Translations under genes and position numbers: made by a program
Shown: positions 54,319 through 62,898 of the stretch, one piece after another
How positions within the stretch are numbered: position 1 is the stretch's first letter
Layout: every line of letters starts with the position of its first letter
NCBI RefSeq assembly: GCF_900269665.1
Contig: NZ_LT985361.1
Coordinates: 7,042,881-7,106,880, forward strand
Reading direction: 5' to 3'
DNA from: Nocardia suismassiliense
GTDB taxonomy: Bacteria; Actinomycetota; Actinomycetes; Mycobacteriales; Mycobacteriaceae
DNA length: 64,000 bases
Notes under the pieces: generated by a model
What the model was told of the DNA's origin: nothing
The model's input: the letters and a program-made list of their open reading frames with translations, nothing else
Database searches by the model: none

Positions 54319-55833
54319 CTAGCGGCTCGCCGCGACCCCCGCATGCCTCGGCGTGTTATCTGTGCCACCCGCGAGGTTCAGCGTCTTGGACGTCCAGTCC
54401 CATACTTCGTGGAACAACGCCTGGTCCTCGGACAGCTTGACGCCCAGTGAGGGAATCATCTCCTTGAGCTTCGGCGTCCACTGCGCGTACTCGGTGGGGA
54501 AGCAGCGCTGCATGACGTCGAGCATCGCCGTGACGCCCGTCGACGCGCCCGGGGAGGCGCCGAGCAGACCGGCGATGGTGCCGTCGGCCGCGGCGACCAC
54601 GGCGGTGCCGAACTCCAGCACGCCGCCCGCGCCCTTGCGCCGGATCACCTGCACGCGCTGGCCCGCGGTGATCAGCTCCCAGTCCCGGCCGTCGGCGCGC
54701 GGGATGAACTCCGAGAGGGTGTCGACCTTGCCCGCCTGCGACTTGAGCAGCTCACTGATCAGGTACTTGGTCAGGCCGAGTTCGGTGACGCCGACACCGA
54801 GCAGCGAGAACAGGTTGTTCGGCTTCACCGACTTGAACAGGTCGGTGAGTTTGCCGTCCTTGAGGAACTTCGGCGTCCAGCCCGCGTAGGGGCCGAACAG
54901 CAGGCCGGGCGTGCCCTTGATGACGCGAGTGTCCAAGTGCGGCACCGACATCGGCGGTGCGCCGACGGCGGCCTTGCCGTACACCTTGGCCTCGTGCTGC
55001 TGGATGAGCTCCGGGTTGGTGCAGCGGAAGAACTGCCCGCTCACCGGGAAGCCGCCGAAGCCGTCGATCTCCTTGATGCCGGACTTCTGCAGCAGCGGCA
55101 GCGCGCCGCCGCCCGCGCCGACGAAGACGAATTTGCTGATGAGCGTGCGGGTTTCGCGGGTGCGCAGGTTGCGCACCTTGACCAGCCAGGATCCGTCGGA
55201 CTGCTTGGACAGGTCGCGCACCTCGTGGCCGAAGGCCAGGTCCGCACCGCTGGCGCCGAGGTAGGCGAGCAGTTCCTGGGTGAGCGCGCCGAAGTCGATG
55301 TCGGTGCCGCCGTCGGTCCAGTTCAGCGCGACGGGGTCGGAGAAGTCGCGGCCGCGCGCCATCAGCGGCAGCCTGCGCGCGAACTCGTCCGGGCTGTCGA
55401 TGTACTCCATGCCCTCGAACAACGGATGCCGCGACAGCGCCTCGTAGCGCTTGCGCAGGTACTCGACGTTGTCCGCGCCGTGCACGAAGCTCACGTGCGG
55501 GATCGGGTTGATGAACCGGGACGGGTCGCCGAGGATGTTGTTCTCCACGGCGTAGGACCAGAACTGGCGCGACACCTGGAACCGCTCGTTGATGTCGATG
55601 GCCTTGGTGATGTCCACCGAGCCGTCGGCGTTCTGCGGGCTGTAGTTCAGTTCGCACAGGGCCGAGTGGCCGGTGCCCGCGTTGTTCCAGGGGTCGCTGC
55701 TCTCCGCCGCTGCGGCGTCGAGCCGCTCGAACAGGGAGATCGACCAGTCGGGCTGCAGTTGGCGCAGCAGCGCACCGAGAGTGGCACTCATGATGCCGGC
55801 GCCGATGAGTACAACATCGGTCTTTTCAGTCAT
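54319..55833 (-). CDS. mqo: Malate:quinone oxidoreductase
   Basis: FAD-dependent, membrane-associated enzyme that oxidises malate to oxaloacetate and reduces the quinone pool. The 504-aa protein starts at ATG 55833 with TEKTDVVLIGAGIMSATLGA (FAD-binding GxGxxS), then DPWNNAGTGHSALCELNYSP and FVFVGAGGGALPLLQKSGIK, and later GGFPVSGQFFRCTNPELIQQ. The frame also opens at GTG 55848. A stretch from 55834 to 56040 separates it from the divergent hydrolase gene. Confidence 0.96.
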   Translation of the reverse strand: MTEKTDVVLIGAGIMSATLGALLRQLQPDWSISLFERLDAAAAESSDPWNNAGTGHSALCELNYSPQNADGSVDITKAIDINERFQVSRQFWSYAVENNILGDPSRFINPIPHVSFVHGADNVEYLRKRYEALSRHPLFEGMEYIDSPDEFARRLPLMARGRDFSDPVALNWTDGGTDIDFGALTQELLAYLGASGADLAFGHEVRDLSKQSDGSWLVKVRNLRTRETRTLISKFVFVGAGGGALPLLQKSGIKEIDGFGGFPVSGQFFRCTNPELIQQHEAKVYGKAAVGAPPMSVPHLDTRVIKGTPGLLFGPYAGWTPKFLKDGKLTDLFKSVKPNNLFSLLGVGVTELGLTKYLISELLKSQAGKVDTLSEFIPRADGRDWELITAGQRVQVIRRKGAGGVLEFGTAVVAAADGTIAGLLGASPGASTGVTAMLDVMQRCFPTEYAQWTPKLKEMIPSLGVKLSEDQALFHEVWDWTSKTLNLAGGTDNTPRHAGVAASR

Positions 55834-56040
55834 GGCAGCGTTCGGCACGGCTAGATCGACTTCCTTGTCCTTCTCGCGGGCCCACCGGGCGGGTGGACCT
55901 GCCTGGGCACGGTGCTTGCGGTTCTTGCCTCGGTCGGTAAACCACGGCGGGAGTTAGGTTACCCGCCGTTCACCTAGCTTCAATTGTGCACCTCACCACG
56001 TCGATCCCCCGCGCCGAAACCGCGGAATGTGACTTAGATT

Positions 56041-57117
56041 GTGTATGTGACAAAGGAAACTTCACTTGCCGCTACGAAAACCGACACCCACCACGGGGCG
56101 GAGTGGAAAGCCGATGTCCTAGGCGAGAAGTACCAGCAACGCACGCTTTCTTTCGGGCCTGATCCCGATGGTGAAGGCGAGGCCGTGGCCACGCTGGTCC
56201 GCTATCTGCCCGGCGACGATGTCGAACTGACCGCCGGCGCCGTGCTGTATGTGCACGGGTTTACCGACTACTTCTTTCAAGAGCATCTCGCGGAGCATTT
56301 CGCGACGCTCGGATACCACTTCTACGCGCTGGACCTACGCAAGTGCGGACGATCACTGCGTGACGGGCAGACACCGCATTATGTGACCGATCTCGCACTG
56401 TATGACGACGAGTTGAACGAGGCATTGCGAATCGTGCGGGAGGAGACCGGCGCTCCGGTCGTCCTGAACGCGCACTCGACCGGCGGCCTGATCTTGCCGC
56501 TGTGGCTGGATCGGCTCAATCGGACCCGGGGGACGGCCGCGGCCGGGGTCTCCGGTTTGGTGCTCAACAGCCCTTGGTTCGACCTGCAGGGACCGGCGTA
56601 CTACCGGACCGTCGGGACGCCGATCATCAAGGCGCTCGGCCGTTTTCGGAAGATGATCGAACTGCCCGGCGGCAAGGTCAGCACCTACGGCGACAGCCTG
56701 CACCACAGCGTCGCGGGCGAGTGGGATTACAACCTCGACTGGAAACCGTTGCACGGCTTCCCCGTTCGGTTCGGCTGGCTGCGTGCCATCCGCAACGGCC
56801 ATGCGCAACTGCACGCCGGGCTCGACATCGGGGTGCCGTCGCTGATCCTGCGTTCCCGGATGACGAAGTTCGCCCGGCGGTACGGCCCCGCCGTCGACGT
56901 GGCCGATGCGGTGTTGGACGTCAAGCAGATTCAGCGTTGGTCGGGGTGCCTCGGCGACCGCACCAACATCGTGCCGATCGACGGCGCCAAGCACGATGTG
57001 TTCCTGTCCGCGGCCGAACCGCTGGCTCATGCCTTCGCCGAACTCGACAGCTGGCTGGAGTGGCTTGCCGTCTATCAAGCCAAGTCCGGCAACGGCTCAC
57101 CAGGTGCTGGTGCGTAG
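56041..57117 (+). CDS. Alpha/beta hydrolase, serine aminopeptidase/monoglyceride lipase-like
   Basis: A 358-aa hydrolase without a signal peptide. Features: AVLYVHGFTDYFFQEHLAEH (oxyanion loop HGF), FYALDLRKCGRSLRDGQTPH and VVLNAHSTGGLILPLWLDRL with the Ser nucleophile in HSTGG. The catalytic His is probably in VPIDGAKHDVFLSAAEPL. The fold fits the Hydrolase_4 group; mycobacteria carry a homologue after mqo (Rv2854). Initiation at GTG 56041 or 56047. Its end overlaps the convergent gene by 21 bases. Confidence 0.88.
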   Translation: MYVTKETSLAATKTDTHHGAEWKADVLGEKYQQRTLSFGPDPDGEGEAVATLVRYLPGDDVELTAGAVLYVHGFTDYFFQEHLAEHFATLGYHFYALDLRKCGRSLRDGQTPHYVTDLALYDDELNEALRIVREETGAPVVLNAHSTGGLILPLWLDRLNRTRGTAAAGVSGLVLNSPWFDLQGPAYYRTVGTPIIKALGRFRKMIELPGGKVSTYGDSLHHSVAGEWDYNLDWKPLHGFPVRFGWLRAIRNGHAQLHAGLDIGVPSLILRSRMTKFARRYGPAVDVADAVLDVKQIQRWSGCLGDRTNIVPIDGAKHDVFLSAAEPLAHAFAELDSWLEWLAVYQAKSGNGSPGAGA

Positions 57118-57660
57118 CACGATCTCGGTCGCCAGTTCGTGGTCGGCCTCGGTCGCCACATTGGTGACGTCGACGTCGACCACGCGGAACTCGCCGTAGA
57201 CGAACCGCCCCGAGGCGTCGGCGACCGAGCGCGGCAGGTTCTTGCTGACCAGCACCGTGGTCGGCAACTCCACTGGACGGACCGTAGCGTCGGCCACGGT
57301 CCCGTCCGGACCCGGAGCCGCCGGATGGCCGCGATCGGCCACCACGAGGCTGATGAAGCGGCCGAATCCGGCCGCGCACGCCCGCCACGCCAGGTCGGCG
57401 CCCGCGCCACGGGCAGCGACGTTGGCCCAGGGCACGCCGATCTGGTCGAGGATCGCGGTGACGCCCGCCGCATCGAGGCCCTCGATCGACTCCAGCACCA
57501 CGGTGCGCAGATCCGAATTGTGCAGTCGGGCACATACCTGGTCGTAGACGTCCGCCGGGTCGCCGAGGTCGGGCAGCAGCAGCACGCTGTGCCGAGATTC
57601 CGGGCCGTCTACCCGCACGGTCCAGGTCCCGTCACCTACCGTGATCTGCCGAGATTTCAT
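57097..57660 (-). CDS. Hypothetical protein, alpha/beta-hydrolase-like remnant
   Basis: A 187-aa protein. SVLLLPDLGDPADVYDQVCA, VVLESIEGLDAAGVTAILD and ARGAGADLAWRACAAGFGRF follow the strand-helix order of an alpha/beta hydrolase, but the usual G-x-S-x-G nucleophile is replaced by RGAGADL and no lid or catalytic His is evident. It could be a non-catalytic binding protein or a shortened gene. It is convergent with, and overlaps, the preceding hydrolase. Confidence 0.65.
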   Translation of the reverse strand: MKSRQITVGDGTWTVRVDGPESRHSVLLLPDLGDPADVYDQVCARLHNSDLRTVVLESIEGLDAAGVTAILDQIGVPWANVAARGAGADLAWRACAAGFGRFISLVVADRGHPAAPGPDGTVADATVRPVELPTTVLVSKNLPRSVADASGRFVYGEFRVVDVDVTNVATEADHELATEIVLRTSTW

Positions 57661-57707
57661 GCCGAATGACGCTACACGGGTCTGCTGAACGAAGCCTTAT
57701 CTTCGGG

Positions 57708-58100
57708 TCAGGCCAGTAGACGCATGCCCGCGCGTTCCCCGGCGTTGTGGTCGAAGGTGACGGTGAGGTCGCAGCCCGCCTCCTGGCCGAGTTGCTGGAT
57801 CAGCGCGTCGGCGAAATCCGCGCCTTCGGCGGCCTGGCGCAGCGCCTGGCGCACGGTGTCGGCGCGCTCGACCACGATCTCGGTCGAGTCGAGCAGGCCC
57901 AGCAATACGTCGGTGACTGCCTCGGGGTCCTGTTTGTAGCCGCGGCGTAGCACCCAATGGATCTCGGCGAGCACGATCATCGTCACATAACCCGGGCGGC
58001 TCTCGCTGAGGCCGTCGATCACCTGATTGGCGCGCGCGGACTGCTCCGGATCGTCCTGGGTGAGGTAGCGGATCAGCACATTGGCGTCCAGACCGATCAT
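57708..58100 (-). CDS. vapC: PIN-domain toxin, VapC-like
   Basis: A 130-aa PIN-domain ribonuclease. The acidic catalytic residues are visible: MIGLDANVLIRYLTQDDPEQ, VLAEIHWVLRRGYKQDPEAV, GADFADALIQQLGQEAG and TVTFDHNAGERAGMRLLA. The start overlaps the end of the AbrB-type antitoxin by 4 bases. Members cleave tRNA or rRNA; the target is unknown here. Confidence 0.9.
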   Translation of the reverse strand: MIGLDANVLIRYLTQDDPEQSARANQVIDGLSESRPGYVTMIVLAEIHWVLRRGYKQDPEAVTDVLLGLLDSTEIVVERADTVRQALRQAAEGADFADALIQQLGQEAGCDLTVTFDHNAGERAGMRLLA

Positions 58101-58417
58101 TTCTGCTTGCCTTCCACGACATTGCCGGTGATCGCCTCGTTCATCTCCGCGAGGCCGATGGGCGAGCCGGACCAGCCGACTATCCCCTTGAGCGACTTGA
58201 TGGTCCGGGTCTCCGGCACCAGTTCGTAGGTGCCGTTGTCGGTGGGAACGAAGGCGACCCGGACACCGGCCCGCAAACCCATGGCGACTCTGACGTCGAT
58301 CGGAATGGTGATCTGCCCCTTGCTGGTCACCGTCGCGGACACCACATTCCCCGCCCTACCGGCGGACTTCTTCTCTGCTGCCACTTCGATCACCGACCGT
58401 GCTTCTCCCGCGCCCAT
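58097..58417 (-). CDS. AbrB/SpoVT-type antitoxin
   Basis: A 106-aa protein with a swapped-hairpin AbrB domain in the middle: VVSATVTSKGQITIPIDVRV, AMGLRAGVRVAFVPTDNGTY. The C-terminal part (TRTIKSLKGIVGWSGSPIGL, AEMNEAI) probably wraps the VapC partner. The AbrB/PIN pairing is a common type II toxin-antitoxin layout. The inverted repeat CCTTAC/GTAAGG just upstream is the likely self-regulatory site. Confidence 0.88.
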   Translation of the reverse strand: MGAGEARSVIEVAAEKKSAGRAGNVVSATVTSKGQITIPIDVRVAMGLRAGVRVAFVPTDNGTYELVPETRTIKSLKGIVGWSGSPIGLAEMNEAITGNVVEGKQK

Positions 58418-58445
58418 CGACCCGCGCCTTACCCGGAGCCGAATT

Positions 58446-58463
58446 CCTTACTGAAAGGTAAGG
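58446..58463 (-). promoter_or_regulatory. Inverted repeat upstream of the toxin-antitoxin pair
   Basis: CCTTAC-TGAAAG-GTAAGG, perfect 6-bp arms, about 30 bases before the antitoxin start; a probable operator. Confidence 0.5.
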
Positions 58464-58487
58464 GGCGACGTTCGTCACGTCAACAGT

Positions 58488-60044
58488 TCAGCTACCGAGG
58501 GTCGCGGTGGTGGGGAACAGCTGGGTGGCCAGCGTCGGCAGATGGGCGGGCGCACCGTCGGCGAGTAGGCGGTCGAGCTGGTCGAGATCGAGGTGTTGTT
58601 CGATCAGGTCGGCGAGCAGATCGAGTTGCGCCGAGCGGACGGCGGCGACGGAAACGTCCTCGGCGACAACGAAACCGGTGCGTCCGGCGGCTGTGGCTAC
58701 CGAACGCAGCCAGGCGCGGCGGAAGTCATCCGATTCCAGCAAGCCGTGCAGATGGGTGCCCCAGAGCGGCCCGCGCACACTGCCTTCCGGATTTCCCTCG
58801 AGGTCGAGCCAGGCCGGATCGCCGCTGCCGGCCACCCGGCCGTGGTGAATCTCATAGCCGTGCACCGGTATTCCGGCGGTGTCGGCGGTGGCCCCATGGC
58901 CGGTGCTGTGGCGCAACACTTTCGGATCGGCGAAGGCGATCTGTAGATCGAAGAGGCCCAACCCGTCGACTTCTCCCCGGCCCGACTCCACCGGGTCGAC
59001 GATTCGCTTGCCCAGCATCTGATAACCGCCACAGATGCCCAGAATCGGGCCGCCCGCCGCCGCACGTGCGCGCAGTGCCTCGGCGATTCCGCTGCGCCGC
59101 AACCACTCCAGGTCCGACACGGTGGCCTTGCTGCCGGGCAGCACCACGAGGTCGGCCCCGGCCAGCCGGGACGGCTCGCTCGCCCAGCGCACGGAAACCC
59201 CTGGCTCGCAGGCCAACGCTTCGATATCGGTGGAGTTGGAGATGCGCGGCAGGCGGATGGCGGCGACGGTCAGCCATTCGGTACCGACCGGCGGGAGCGG
59301 ACGACCGACCGGTGCGTCCGCGACGGTGCCGAGGGAGTCCTCGGCGTCGATCCACAGGTCTTCGGCGTACGGGAGCACGCCGAGGGTGGGGCGGCCGGTC
59401 AGCTCCGTCAGCCGGTCCAGGCCGGGGCGCAGCAGCTCGACGTCGCCGCGGAACTTGTTGATCACGAAACCGGAAATCAGTTGCTGGTCTTCGGGTTCCA
59501 GGATGGCGACGGTGCCGAACAGGTGTGCCAGCACGCCGCCGCGATCGATATCGCCGACCAGCAGCACCGGCAGCCGCGCGGGCTGGGCGAGCCCCATGTT
59601 CGCCAGATCCGTAGCCCGCAAATTGATCTCGGCGGGCGATCCCGCGCCCTCACAGATCACCACGTCGAATTCGGCACGCAGCGAGGCGAGTTCGGCGGCG
59701 ACCACCTCGCGCAGCTCCTGCCGGTGCCGGAAATAGTCCCGCGCGCCGACCGTGCCGACCGCCTTACCCCGCACCACCAACTGCGAGCGCCGATCGCTGC
59801 CCGGCTTCAGCAGTACCGGGTTGAACCGCACGCTCGGCGCGAGCCCGCACGCCTGCGCCTGCAACGCCTGCGCCCGCCCGATCTCGCCACCGTCGAGGGT
59901 GACCACAGAGTTGTTCGACATGTTCTGCGCCTTGAACGGCGCGACCCGCACGCCCCGCCGCGCCAGCATCCGGCAGATGCCCGCCACCACAACGCTTTTG
60001 CCAGCGTCCGACGTAGTCCCCGCGACCAGCAGGGCACCTTTCAC
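58488..60044 (-). CDS. cobQ: Cobyric acid synthase
   Basis: Glutamine-dependent enzyme that amidates side chains b, d, e and g of the corrin. The 518-aa protein has VAGTTSDAGKSVVVAGICRM and VAPFKAQNMSNNSVVTLDGG in the N-terminal ATPase domain, and the amidotransferase Cys in AGGPILGICGGYQMLGKRIV with the His near GPLWGTHLHGLLESDDFRRA. GTG 60044 is preferred over the first codon of the frame at 60065. It is separated from the other cob genes by 7 kb. Confidence 0.95.
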   Translation of the reverse strand: MKGALLVAGTTSDAGKSVVVAGICRMLARRGVRVAPFKAQNMSNNSVVTLDGGEIGRAQALQAQACGLAPSVRFNPVLLKPGSDRRSQLVVRGKAVGTVGARDYFRHRQELREVVAAELASLRAEFDVVICEGAGSPAEINLRATDLANMGLAQPARLPVLLVGDIDRGGVLAHLFGTVAILEPEDQQLISGFVINKFRGDVELLRPGLDRLTELTGRPTLGVLPYAEDLWIDAEDSLGTVADAPVGRPLPPVGTEWLTVAAIRLPRISNSTDIEALACEPGVSVRWASEPSRLAGADLVVLPGSKATVSDLEWLRRSGIAEALRARAAAGGPILGICGGYQMLGKRIVDPVESGRGEVDGLGLFDLQIAFADPKVLRHSTGHGATADTAGIPVHGYEIHHGRVAGSGDPAWLDLEGNPEGSVRGPLWGTHLHGLLESDDFRRAWLRSVATAAGRTGFVVAEDVSVAAVRSAQLDLLADLIEQHLDLDQLDRLLADGAPAHLPTLATQLFPTTATLGS

Positions 60045-60056
60045 GGCACCAACCAC

Positions 60057-60132
60057 TTGCCGCACACTTTCTGATGCGCCGCATACGGATTCGCATGCGA
60101 TTCCCTGTGCGGCAAATCAAGAAGTGTGCGGC
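60057..60132. repeat. Nested inverted repeats between map and cobQ
   Basis: TTGCCGCACA (60057-60066) pairs with TGTGCGGCAA (60107-60116); alternatively GCCGCACACTT (60059-60069) pairs with AAGTGTGCGGC (60122-60132). The two pairings exclude each other. The centre contains CGCATGCG. It lies after the map stop on the minus strand. Confidence 0.75.
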
Positions 60133-60141
60133 TGTGGCGCC

Positions 60142-61005
60142 TCACGGGAGCGTGAGGATTTCCGCGCCGGTGTCGGTGACGACGAGGGTGTGCTCGAACT
60201 GCGCGGTCCACTTGCGGTCCTTGGTGACCACGGTCCAGCCGTCGTCCCAGATCTCGTAGTCGATACCGCCCAGATTGATCATCGGCTCGATGGTGAAGGT
60301 CATGCCCGGCTCGATGATCGACTCGATGGCGGGCTGGTCGTAATGCAGGATCACCAGGCCGCTGTGGAAGGTGGGGCCGACGCCGTGCCCGGTGAAGTCG
60401 CGGACGACGCCGTAGCCGAAGCGGTTGGCATAGGACTCGATGACACGGCCGATCACGTTCAGCGCCCGGCCGGGCCGGACCGCCTTGATCGCCCGCATGG
60501 TGGCCTCTTCGGTCCGCTCGACCAGCAGTCGGACCTCCTCGTCCACGTCACCGGCGAGGTAGGTCTTGTTGGTGTCGCCGTGCACGCCGTGGATGTAGGC
60601 GGTGACGTCGATATTGACGATGTCGCCGTCCTCGATCACCGTGGAGTCCGGAATGCCGTGGCAGATCACCTCATTGAGCGAGGTGCAGCAGGACTTCGGA
60701 AACCCCTTGTAGCCCAGGGTCGACGGGTAGGCGCCGTGGTCGCACATGTACTCGTGCGCGATCCGGTCCAGCTCGTCGGTGGTGACGCCGGGCGCGACGG
60801 CCTTACCCGCCTCTTCGAGCGCCTGCGCCGCGATCTTGCTCGCGATCCGCATCTTGTCGATCGTCTCGGCCGTCTGCACCCAGGGCTCCCGCCCCTCGTT
60901 GACAGTCTTCTTCCACGCGTACTCCGGGCGCTCGATCGTGCGCGGGACCTCGCGGGTGGGTGACTGGATGCCGGGGACGAGCGGCTTGCGAGTGCGGACA
61001 GACAT
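60142..61005 (-). CDS. map: Methionine aminopeptidase (long, MapB-like)
   Basis: Removes the initiator methionine. The 287-aa protein from ATG 61005 has the ~40-residue N-terminal extension seen in mycobacterial MapB, with RKPLVPGIQSPTREVPRTIE. Metal-binding residues are in DGDIVNIDVTAYIHGVHGDT, GHGVGPTFHSGLVILHYDQP, GMTFTIEPMINLGG and WTAQFEHTLVVTDTG. The frame is open to 61185 but lacks a conserved sequence there. Confidence 0.96.
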   Translation of the reverse strand: MSVRTRKPLVPGIQSPTREVPRTIERPEYAWKKTVNEGREPWVQTAETIDKMRIASKIAAQALEEAGKAVAPGVTTDELDRIAHEYMCDHGAYPSTLGYKGFPKSCCTSLNEVICHGIPDSTVIEDGDIVNIDVTAYIHGVHGDTNKTYLAGDVDEEVRLLVERTEEATMRAIKAVRPGRALNVIGRVIESYANRFGYGVVRDFTGHGVGPTFHSGLVILHYDQPAIESIIEPGMTFTIEPMINLGGIDYEIWDDGWTVVTKDRKWTAQFEHTLVVTDTGAEILTLP

Positions 61006-61168
61006 GCGAACAGAGTAATCGGACTGCGCGCGCTGCGGCAGCGCCCGGCCGACGCAGGGCCGCAGAGTCAGATCCGAGCTGCGCCGAAAACCATGCGGAA
61101 TACCTTCGGACTGCGGTCCGTTTACGGTATTGGTTGACATCGACACTACTGAGGAAAGAGGCTCGACC

Positions 61169-62179
61169 GTGGAATTGGGACTCACGACCTTCGCCGAGCT
61201 GTACCCCGTCGGCGACCGCCCCGCACCTACCGCGGGCGAGCGGTTGCGTGAGGTGGTCGAGGAGGCCGTCGCCGCCGAGCGGGCCGGACTCGACGTCTAC
61301 GGCGTCGGCGAACATCACCGCAAGGACTTCGCCGCCTCCTCCCCCGCAATGGTGCTGGCCGCCATCGCGGCGCGCACCGAGAAGATCCAGCTGACCAGCG
61401 CGGTCACCGTGCTGAGCTCCGATGATCCGGTACGCGTGTACCAGGATTTCGCAACACTGGACGGACTGTCCAAGGGTCGCGCGGAGCTGATGGCCGGGCG
61501 CGGCAGCTTCACGGAGAGCTTTCCGTTGTTCGGGTACCAGCTGTCCGACTACGACGAGCTCTTCGAGGAGAAGCTGGCGCTGCTGCTGCACCTGCGCGAG
61601 GACGAACCGGTCACCTGGTCCGGCAAGTTCCGCGCGCCGCTGCGCGACGCCATCGTCTACCCGCGCACCGACAACCGGCCGCTGCCGGTATGGATCGCGG
61701 TCGGCGGCAGCCCCGAGTCGGTGGTCCGCGCCGGACTGCTCGGACTTCCGTTGGCCATCGCGATCATCGGTGGGCAGCCCGCAAGATTCAAGCCGCTGGT
61801 CGAGCTGTACCACCGCGCCCTCGCCGAAGGCGGCCACGAGAAGCAGCCGGTCGCGGTGCACGCCCACGGCTACCTCGCCGACACCGACGAACAAGCCGTC
61901 GCCGACTTCTACGAGCCGTACGCACACGCCATGAGCGTCATCGGCCGCGAACGCGGCTGGGGCCCGATGACCCGCCCCCAATTCGAGGCCCTGCGCTCCA
62001 AAGAAGGTTCCCTGTTCGTCGGCACCCCCGACTACGTCGCCGAAAAGGTCGCCGACATCCGCGACACCCTCGGCCTCGACCGCTTCATGCTGCACACCAG
62101 CGTCGGCACCCTCCCGCACGAGAAGGTCCTGCACAACATCGAATTGCTGGGCGAGAAGGTGGCCCCGCAGGTCCGCTGA
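61169..62179 (+). CDS. LLM-class flavin-dependent oxidoreductase
   Basis: Bacterial luciferase-like flavoprotein, 336 aa. GTG 61169 has AAAGAGG 8 bases upstream. Segments include GLTTFAELYPVGDRPAPTAG, AGLDVYGVGEHHRKDFAASS, DFATLDGLSKGRAELMAGRG and LPVWIAVGGSPESVVRAGLL, typical of FMN/F420-type monooxygenase-like proteins. Substrate unknown. It is divergent from map. Confidence 0.9.
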   Translation: MELGLTTFAELYPVGDRPAPTAGERLREVVEEAVAAERAGLDVYGVGEHHRKDFAASSPAMVLAAIAARTEKIQLTSAVTVLSSDDPVRVYQDFATLDGLSKGRAELMAGRGSFTESFPLFGYQLSDYDELFEEKLALLLHLREDEPVTWSGKFRAPLRDAIVYPRTDNRPLPVWIAVGGSPESVVRAGLLGLPLAIAIIGGQPARFKPLVELYHRALAEGGHEKQPVAVHAHGYLADTDEQAVADFYEPYAHAMSVIGRERGWGPMTRPQFEALRSKEGSLFVGTPDYVAEKVADIRDTLGLDRFMLHTSVGTLPHEKVLHNIELLGEKVAPQVR

Positions 62180-62310
62180 GTTACTGGGTGAGGTGCGCTT
62201 CGAAGGCGATTCGGTCGCCGCGGTAGAGGCCGCGGACGCGTTCGATCGGATCGCCTGTGGCACTGGGAAATCCAACAGTCAGTTGCGCGGCGCGCGAACG
62301 ACTCGGCGGG

Positions 62311-62898
62311 TCAGCGGGATTGGAGCCAGGCATAGAAGGCCTCGGCGTTGAGTTCATTGCCTGCCAACGCTGGGGTCTTTTCCGAGGAGATCACGGTGAC
62401 TTGGGTTCGCGTCCAGCCGAACCAGGTATGGGTCGGGTAATCGAGCAGCAGTCGTGCACCGGCGGCACGTGGCCGGCTCGTCTCCTCTACCCCCGTTGCC
62501 ATCGCCCGTGGCAGATACGGTGGCGACGGTTCCAACTGCAACGTGTCAACGGCATTGCGCCGGGCCACCCGAACCGGCACCGCGATGTAGGACTCGATCC
62601 CGGCACGCTCGAGGGAGTGTCCGGGATGGTCAGCGGACGACGGGTAGGTCGCATACACCATGACCGGGGCGCCGGCTCGCTGAAGTGTCACGGCCGCAAC
62701 ATCATTCGACGCACCCGACGATCGAAGGAACGATCCGACGAGACGCTGCGCCGCCGGAGTGTCGATCGCGCTGTCGATGGCGCTGCCGTCCGGCTCGCTC
62801 TCCCACACCGTCGCGGGTGCACCGCGATCCGCACACCCCGACAGGCCCAGACCAACAACTAAGAGCCCGATCGCGATGCGCAGGACCGATCCACTCAT
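62311..62898 (-). CDS. Lipoprotein paired with a cysteine protease
   Basis: A 195-aa lipoprotein: MSGSVLRIAIGLLVVGLG followed by lipobox LSGC-AD. The mature part (LERAGIESYIAVPVRVARRN, YPTHTWFGWTRTQVTVIS) is not one I recognise. Its ATG overlaps the stop of the cysteine-protease gene by 4 bases (ATGA), so it is translated with it and probably acts with it outside the cell as a partner or anchor; that is inference. Confidence 0.82.
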   Translation of the reverse strand: MSGSVLRIAIGLLVVGLGLSGCADRGAPATVWESEPDGSAIDSAIDTPAAQRLVGSFLRSSGASNDVAAVTLQRAGAPVMVYATYPSSADHPGHSLERAGIESYIAVPVRVARRNAVDTLQLEPSPPYLPRAMATGVEETSRPRAAGARLLLDYPTHTWFGWTRTQVTVISSEKTPALAGNELNAEAFYAWLQSR

